From positions 1 to 26,900 of IMG/VR virus record IMGVR_UViG_3300010354_000516: a stretch of DNA of 26,900 nt; one strand, written 5' to 3'. Position numbers and translations under genes: made by a program. The DNA comes from a virus. How positions within the stretch are numbered: position 1 is the first letter of the stretch; each line of letters begins with the position of its first letter. Below are positions 22,570 to 26,900 of the stretch, in pieces. The notes under the pieces were generated by a model. It searched no databases. It saw nothing but the letters and a program-made list of their open reading frames with translations, and was not told the DNA's origin.

Positions 22570-23073
22570 TTATGCAGTCGGCGCTGATACGTCCGAGATA
22601 GCAAATGTTAAGGCGAATGTTGCAGGGGCACCAGAAGATGAGTCACCCTCTGGCTCCGTCATTCCGACAAGGAGGGCGTTCGTGTAAACCCTGTCGTTGG
22701 TCGGGTCCTTGATGTCACAGTCGTAAACAGATACCGTGATGTCGTAATACGCTACACCGACGTACTTGCGTAGACCGCGCAGTTTGCTACCGATACCCGA
22801 ACCAGTGTCCGAAGGGGCCATGTCGTCGTCGTAGTGGGCAGTAAGGGTGACGTCGCCTATTTCTGATGGGGCACATAGGACTGTTGGCCGTGCACTGCCA
22901 CCTTCATAGATTTTCTCAACCGAAGCGGTTATTTCGCCTCCAGAAACTTGGGCAAAACGAAATGTGTTCCACTTTGGCAGATTGACCTGGACATTTGTCT
23001 GCTGCTTTGCATTAGCATTAAATGTTGACGGCACGATTGTCGCCAGTACTTGCCTCTGAGCTATTTTTGCCAT
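22570..23073 (-). CDS. Major tail tube protein
   Basis: A 167-aa protein 13 bp downstream of the sheath gene, in the standard sheath-tube order. The pattern fits a tube protein: long polar strands (TASVEKIYEGGSARPTVLCA, IGDVTLTAHYDDD), a loop with DTGSGIGSKLRGLRKYVGVA, and YDITVSVYDCDI. The C-terminus returns to strands (LLVGMTEPEGD, ATFALTFAISD). The strong ribosome binding site GGAGGA (23080-23085), 6 bases before the ATG, fits a highly expressed structural protein. It should stack as hexameric rings inside the sheath. Confidence 0.85.
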   Translation of the reverse strand: MAKIAQRQVLATIVPSTFNANAKQQTNVQVNLPKWNTFRFAQVSGGEITASVEKIYEGGSARPTVLCAPSEIGDVTLTAHYDDDMAPSDTGSGIGSKLRGLRKYVGVAYYDITVSVYDCDIKDPTNDRVYTNALLVGMTEPEGDSSSGAPATFALTFAISDVSAPTA

Positions 23074-23079
23074 GTTTTA

Positions 23080-23085
23080 TCCTCC
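23080..23085 (-). promoter_or_regulatory. Strong ribosome binding site of the tail tube gene
   Basis: GGAGGA on the minus strand, six bases before ATG 23073, in the short sheath-tube gap. It is one of the best Shine-Dalgarno matches in the window. Confidence 0.7.
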
Positions 23086-23086
23086 G

Positions 23087-24541
23087 TTAGACCACTGTTG
23101 AGGTCAGGTTTGATTTGACAATGTCTATTTCAATCTGGTCGCCGACGCTGCTGACGCGTACGCCGAGTCTTGCCTTAACCAGCCCCTCAGCTAGCTGAGA
23201 TGTTGGGTTGATTGAGGAATCACACTTGACAGTGTAGCCGTCGTCTAGCTGACGGCCATTTGCATCAAATGCTGGGTAAAGGGCGCCGATGTTTCTCATT
23301 ACTGTGAGTACAGCAAGGAGACGCGACTCAATATTTGCGAAGATTGTATTTCTGCCATCAATGGAGCTGAATACAACATCCTCAACTGTTCGGTAGCACT
23401 CCGTAACAATGCTGTTTATAACGTCTTGCTGTGTTATGTATCGGAAGTTCTCCGTATCAGCTGAGCATGAACGGGCGCCATATATGCGGACAGTATTCTG
23501 TATAACGCGAATTGCGTTGACGTAATTCTCGTCCAGGTCGTCACCAGTAACTTTATTTATTTCGGACTTAACACCGGTAATAAAACGCGCTACGGACAGA
23601 AGACCGGCACCAGGCATGTGGGGACCTACCTGGTTGTGGGCCAGTGCACGCTTTGCGGCAACATACCCAACCGGCGGAATAAACCGAGTAATTCCAGCGG
23701 TTGATGTCGGAGCCTCAACCCATGGGTAATACATTGCTGCGTGCTCGGCACCATCTTCGCCCTGAACTGTAAGCGCCTTTGCCTTGACAGCCGCAGCCGT
23801 TGAGTTCTCCGGAGCGTAAAGAAGTGCGATTCTGCTATATGCATTTGCATGGGCAATAAGACCACTCGTGACGGTCGCATCGCTTTCATCCGCACAGGCT
23901 ACAGCACCAGAGCCAAGAGCATCATTAAATAGCTCCAAAGCATCAACATATCCAGCTGATGTCACCGAGCTTGCGTCATCGTCGCCGGCACTGAGTGCGG
24001 TTGCACTGATTGCGTCCGGAATAAGAGCTGCGTCATCTAGTGATGCAATAACGTATCGCGATGCAATTGCGCTTAGGTTTATTCGGCCAACAGCTTGCGA
24101 GGAAGTCGAAACAGTTCCAGTTGAGTACTTCAAATCACCGTTGTAGTACAGGTTAATCTTGAAAGTAGAACCGGTCGGGTGTGTAACCTCTACCTCAACA
24201 TCACCGCTCCAGTCGCCAGCTCCGTTTGCTGTTAGTGTGATGACATCATCTCCGCCATCCTGAAGCGTTAGCTCGCCAATGGTGGCGGAGGCGCCAACGA
24301 CGCGAGCAACGTATGCACGCGTGCCACCCTCTTCAAAAAATGCCTCTACGGTTGGATGCAGGTAAGAAGTTGAGATGTAGTCGCCAAAGACATCCTCAAA
24401 GTCGGCGATGCTCTCAATCAGGATGGCCTCATCAGAGGGCCCACGCTGCGACAATCCAACAACAAAAAGCTGCGACGACTCACGTGTCGTTGCTGTTGAT
24501 GGGCCTGTTCTTACTGAAGTTGAAATTACTACGCCTGGCAT
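23087..24541 (-). CDS. Tail sheath protein
   Basis: A 484-aa protein with the classical sheath start, MPGVVISTSVRTGPS, and an early QLFVVGLSQRGPSDEAILI. The region from VFGDYISTSYLHPTVEAFFE to GGTRAYVARVVG is the typical sheath core (the F..GG..AYV.RV motif). The C-terminal part, TVRIYGARSC, then IFANIESRLLAVLTVMRNIG and VDIVK-like end strands, contains the region that interlocks adjacent subunits. The length is normal for the P2/SPO1-type sheath (400-500 aa). Start ATG 24541 has GAGGT upstream. Contraction of this protein drives the tube through the host envelope. Confidence 0.92.
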   Translation of the reverse strand: MPGVVISTSVRTGPSTATTRESSQLFVVGLSQRGPSDEAILIESIADFEDVFGDYISTSYLHPTVEAFFEEGGTRAYVARVVGASATIGELTLQDGGDDVITLTANGAGDWSGDVEVEVTHPTGSTFKINLYYNGDLKYSTGTVSTSSQAVGRINLSAIASRYVIASLDDAALIPDAISATALSAGDDDASSVTSAGYVDALELFNDALGSGAVACADESDATVTSGLIAHANAYSRIALLYAPENSTAAAVKAKALTVQGEDGAEHAAMYYPWVEAPTSTAGITRFIPPVGYVAAKRALAHNQVGPHMPGAGLLSVARFITGVKSEINKVTGDDLDENYVNAIRVIQNTVRIYGARSCSADTENFRYITQQDVINSIVTECYRTVEDVVFSSIDGRNTIFANIESRLLAVLTVMRNIGALYPAFDANGRQLDDGYTVKCDSSINPTSQLAEGLVKARLGVRVSSVGDQIEIDIVKSNLTSTVV

Positions 24542-24645
24542 AGGACCTCACTGTTTTGACTAGGACACAAACCGTATCGAGGTCAATTGTACATACGCGA
24601 AACGAATATTTTATGCAACTATGAATTTAACAAATCAAAAACGGA

Positions 24646-25257
24646 TTAATCATTGAGCGATGGCATGTCTTGGCCCACGCCGGCGCTAAATGCCTCAATT
24701 TGAATCTCGTTTGCTATTCCAATTTGTTCCCTGGTTACAACTTCATCAATATCAAGAGTAAATGAAATATATGACCCAGCCATCATTCTCTCGCCCTTTA
24801 AGAGGGTAATGTCCGAATACTCTTCACGTATTGACGACTCTTCGATTATTGCCCTAAATGATGTCCTTGAGTCGTAGGCCTTTAAACACGGATAGTCAAG
24901 TAATGCAGAGCGGACAACAGTTGTCAGTCTGTCCCTCATCTCCGTGGTGTGCTCAGAGCCTTCTGCTCGTACCCACGTATATGTTCTCATATTATATGTA
25001 ACCCTATACAGGGGGTCCGGACCATCAAACCCAATTCTTGACAGTCCGCTCATGCCGATTGCAACAGTAATCAGTGTAGGCCAATGGTCAATCGCCAGCG
25101 GTTCATATGGGATGTAGCGCTCGGGGTCGGGCAGTGCGGTGCTATCCAGGTTCCATCCATTTCTATAGGTAATGAGGCGTATGGGGATGTCCTGCTCCAG
25201 GTAGTCGTTAACGTATTTTTTTGCATAGTAGGCGCCATGCATAAGTGCCGAGGTCAT
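24646..25257 (-). CDS. Probable tail terminator/completion protein
   Basis: A 203-aa protein between the gpS-like gene and the sheath. In other contractile phages this slot holds the tail terminator or a tail completion protein. The N-terminus is helical (HGAYYAKKYVNDYLEQDIPI). It is followed by strands with PTLITVAIGMSGLSRIGFDG, then YNMRTYTWVRAEGSEHTTEM and a helix MRDRLTTVVRSALLDYPCL, a pattern (Y....R.Y.W......T...R..L....R..L) common in terminator-like proteins. I see no catalytic motif. The start overlaps the previous stop (ATGA). Family assignment rests mainly on position and this helix pattern, so it is moderate. A 104-bp gap follows before the sheath gene. Confidence 0.6.
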   Translation of the reverse strand: MTSALMHGAYYAKKYVNDYLEQDIPIRLITYRNGWNLDSTALPDPERYIPYEPLAIDHWPTLITVAIGMSGLSRIGFDGPDPLYRVTYNMRTYTWVRAEGSEHTTEMRDRLTTVVRSALLDYPCLKAYDSRTSFRAIIEESSIREEYSDITLLKGERMMAGSYISFTLDIDEVVTREQIGIANEIQIEAFSAGVGQDMPSLND

Positions 25258-25751
25258 GTCAGTTCACTTCCCTTAACAACGTACTGCTCAACTTTTTTTT
25301 CAAGGTCTTTATCAAAGTTGCGCGGAACAAAGATAATTTTTCTTGCCGGCATCGTGCTTGTGCCGTACTGGTGATACTGGGCAATTCTGCCTGCAATTCC
25401 AAACTCGGCCTGATGGTCGCTGATTTTATTTATGGGACCAGAGCTCATATCGGCAACGCTTTTAAAAAGCTCACCGGTGCGAACAAGTGTTGGCGCACCC
25501 GGGAACCTAGACGACTTCCACGCCCCATATTCCGCATCTAGGGGAGGCCACGCATTTCGGAGCATTGCTTGGGCGGCCATGAGACCCATTGTCGTAAAGT
25601 TTTCAGAATAGATTCGTTCAAGGTGTTTTTCTGCCCATTTAAAAACCGGGCCGAAATCACGCATTCTGTCCTGCATCGCCTCGAGTCTGTCCATTGCCTC
25701 ATCGGCTTTTACATTTATTTCTATATAAACGTCTGCGTTACGGCGTGGCAT
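25254..25751 (-). CDS. gpS/HK97-gp10-like head-tail completion protein
   Basis: A 165-aa protein. ATG 25751, just after the stop of the connector gene, was chosen over TTG 25817, which would add a hydrophobic extension overlapping that gene. It has WPPLDAEYGAWKSSRFPGAP, then LVRTGELFKSVADMS, then YHQYGTSTMPARKIIFVPR. The RTG.L..S and YHQ.GT...PAR motifs are the signature of phage virion morphogenesis (gpS) and HK97 gp10-like proteins. The N-terminal ~50 residues are a charged helix (AMDRLEAMQDRMRDFG). It acts in joining tails to heads or completing the tail end. The next gene overlaps its stop. Confidence 0.82.
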   Translation of the reverse strand: MPRRNADVYIEINVKADEAMDRLEAMQDRMRDFGPVFKWAEKHLERIYSENFTTMGLMAAQAMLRNAWPPLDAEYGAWKSSRFPGAPTLVRTGELFKSVADMSSGPINKISDHQAEFGIAGRIAQYHQYGTSTMPARKIIFVPRNFDKDLEKKVEQYVVKGSELT

Positions 25752-25752
25752 T

Positions 25753-26400
25753 TTAAATACGATTTCTTCTATACTTCCGGATGCTCCCAAGCTCAGTATC
25801 AAGAAAACCGGTAACAAGCGGACCGACGTTGCGCGTGTTGATGTCCTTTACGCCAACAACGTCGTCGTACATGTTTTGCATCTCCCTAGATGCGGCACGC
25901 AGGATTAGCAGTTTTAAAACCGGGATAGTGGAGCCATCAAGGCCAGCCTCATAGGTAACAGTTACGAGGTCGTCTGAGTAGCCATAAAAATAATCAATTC
26001 CATATTTTCGCTGTACGTAATCAACCTCATTTACCAGTACGCGCTCTTCACCCTGAAGAGGTTTAACCTTCACCTCGGAGATGGAAACTATTGGCGTATT
26101 TTTTAAATAGATTGATGGCGGTGGCTCTGCCCACATCGTTGAATCGTTATTTGGAGATGCTGTCGTAAAAGATGAATTATATGTATTTTCGGCAGTTGTT
26201 AAAAATGTTCCCATTGGAACTCCGTAATGGCTTGTGTCCAGCCTGTGCTCCTCAACAAATTCCTGCACCTCAATTGGGCGACGCAAAAATGTTTCCAATT
26301 CACTCTGGAGTCCAGCAAGTATTAATTCCGCGGCATCCTCTTGACGTGCCGTTAGGGATATATCCATATATGTCTTGATATCGCTGATTGTCACAAGCAT
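25753..26400 (-). CDS. Head-tail connector / head completion protein (gp6/gp15-like)
   Basis: A 215-aa protein from ATG 26400 (GTG 26409 is possible). The N-terminal helices (ISDIKTYMDISLTARQEDAA, ELILAGLQSELETFLRR) match the start of gp6/YqbG-like head-tail connectors. It continues with SIYLKNTPIVSISEVKVKPL and DYFYGYSDDLVTVTYEAGLD, then PVLKLLILRAASREMQN, the usual strand-strand-helix order of that family (P...I..V......Y....G...L...W...V.VTY.AG). The C-terminus is basic (SIRKYRRNR). Its position at the head-proximal end of the tail operon agrees. It follows a strand switch and stands 100 bp from the divergent gene. Confidence 0.8.
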   Translation of the reverse strand: MLVTISDIKTYMDISLTARQEDAAELILAGLQSELETFLRRPIEVQEFVEEHRLDTSHYGVPMGTFLTTAENTYNSSFTTASPNNDSTMWAEPPPSIYLKNTPIVSISEVKVKPLQGEERVLVNEVDYVQRKYGIDYFYGYSDDLVTVTYEAGLDGSTIPVLKLLILRAASREMQNMYDDVVGVKDINTRNVGPLVTGFLDTELGSIRKYRRNRI

Positions 26401-26501
26401 GGTCAACACTTTCGGTTATATATCTGGGGACATCAAATTTTACATCATCGAATGGTCCGGGAGGGATTGACTGTTTCTTTATGGCGATGTACTGTTGGGA
26501 T

Positions 26502-26870
26502 ATGGCAAACAAAATCACCAAATCACAGCGTCAAGATGCAACCATTGAGGTGCTCAATCACGTAACTGAAGTTTTGTTTTATTTCTTCCAAGAGACAGAA
26601 GAAGACCTTGAAATTGAACAAGTATTAAATGATTTTACTTCCTCGATGTGGGATATAGCCGTCGTTTCAATGGCCGCAGCAGGAATGAAAATCACGGGAA
26701 TAAACGAAGATGGAACCTATAGCGCAACATTCTCCCCCGTTAAAAGCATCAAAGAATTTATGATTAACGATGACTACGCATCAGATGACGATACTTTTTT
26801 TGAGGACATAGCCGAGAGGCTCCCGGGTGGGGATATGGGGAAGCATGAAAATCGACTATTGGGCGATTAA
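26502..26870 (+). CDS. Small acidic protein of unknown function, divergent from the tail operon
   Basis: A 122-aa acidic protein (ATG 26502; ATGs at 26481 and 26487 in frame are possible). Helical segments include KSQRQDATIEVLNHVTEVLF, YFFQETEEDLEIEQVLNDF and MWDIAVVSMAAAGMKITGI. The C-terminus is strongly acidic (MINDDYASDDDTFFEDIAER). I recognise no family. It is transcribed away from the tail operon, and the ~100 bp between the two starts must hold any promoter. Its stop overlaps by 3 bases the likely end of another minus-strand gene. The start is uncertain because no good ribosome binding site is visible. Confidence 0.6.
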   Translation: MANKITKSQRQDATIEVLNHVTEVLFYFFQETEEDLEIEQVLNDFTSSMWDIAVVSMAAAGMKITGINEDGTYSATFSPVKSIKEFMINDDYASDDDTFFEDIAERLPGGDMGKHENRLLGD

Positions 26871-26900
26871 CTCTTCTTCTTCCTTGGCCTAGCCACAGAA
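26867..26900 (-). CDS. Possible C-terminus of a further minus-strand gene (truncated by window edge)
   Basis: On the minus strand the last bases read SVARPRKKKS followed by a TAA (26867-26869). A basic, Lys/Arg-rich tail is a common end for phage structural proteins. The tail operon is also leftward, so an upstream head gene here would be expected. With only about 10 residues visible, neither function nor coding status can be established. Confidence 0.4.
   Translation of the reverse strand, partial: SVARPRKKKS

Noticed and set aside
24542-24645. The 104-bp gap upstream of the sheath gene, with an AT-rich ATAAAATAT-like box (about 24604-24616 on the minus strand) and a TTGACC hexamer, considered as a late promoter.
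   Set aside because: The match to known late-promoter consensus is imperfect, the host sigma factor is unknown and no well-spaced second element is present. It is noted but not claimed.
26401-26501. Divergent region with TATATA-type sequence as a bidirectional promoter.
   Set aside because: Position makes a promoter likely, but no convincing -35/-10 pair could be assigned on either strand.

Overview
The window is a structural (late-gene) segment of an uncultured tailed phage with a contractile, myovirus-type tail. A right-to-left operon carries an almost complete tail assembly set in classical order: head-tail connector, gpS/HK97-gp10-like completion protein, probable tail terminator, sheath, tube, tail assembly chaperone with a -1 frameshifted extension, tape measure, gpU-like tail protein, gpD/gp27-like hub, OB-fold spike protein, gp25-like wedge, baseplate J, gpI-like protein, fibre and FN3 proteins. 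The sheath, tube, gp25, J and I genes point to a P2/Mu/SPO1-like tail plan. The zinc-ribbon protein, the 2-oxoglutarate oxygenase, the flavin-dependent halogenase and the 'DTVGSYV...GTGITL' fibre motif are characteristic of phages from marine or fresh water. The host cannot be determined from this sequence.

Layout. (1) 1-2584, + strand: end of a fibre-like gene, a small beta-rich protein, then two tandem paralogous Gly-rich adhesin-like proteins. The second has collagen-like Gly-X-Y runs, poly-Gly/Ala tandem repeats and a dense His/Cys insertion. (2) 2594-7147, + strand: two small unknown genes, a prolyl-4-hydroxylase-like 2OG-Fe(II) oxygenase, a 387-aa unknown, a tryptophan-halogenase-family enzyme and a 256-aa unknown. 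Several of these overlap head to tail, so the block looks like one co-translated unit downstream of the adhesins. (3) 7154-26400, - strand: the tail operon, meeting the + strand operon at 7147/7154 with only 6 bp between stop codons. (4) 26502-26870, + strand: a small acidic unknown gene, diverging from the tail operon. At the right edge is the possible C-terminus of a further - strand gene.

How it fits together. The - strand genes build the sheath-tube-baseplate machine. The tape measure ends in an M15-type zinc peptidase domain that probably opens peptidoglycan during DNA entry. The + strand block makes receptor-binding/adhesin-type proteins together with two oxidative enzymes. Co-expression of a hydroxylase and a halogenase with a collagen-like, His-rich adhesin suggests, as inference only, that the enzymes could modify virion or host-surface molecules. 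The alternative is that they act on host small molecules.

No tRNA, rRNA, CRISPR array, integrase or insertion sequence was seen. No gene-free stretch exceeds about 105 bases.
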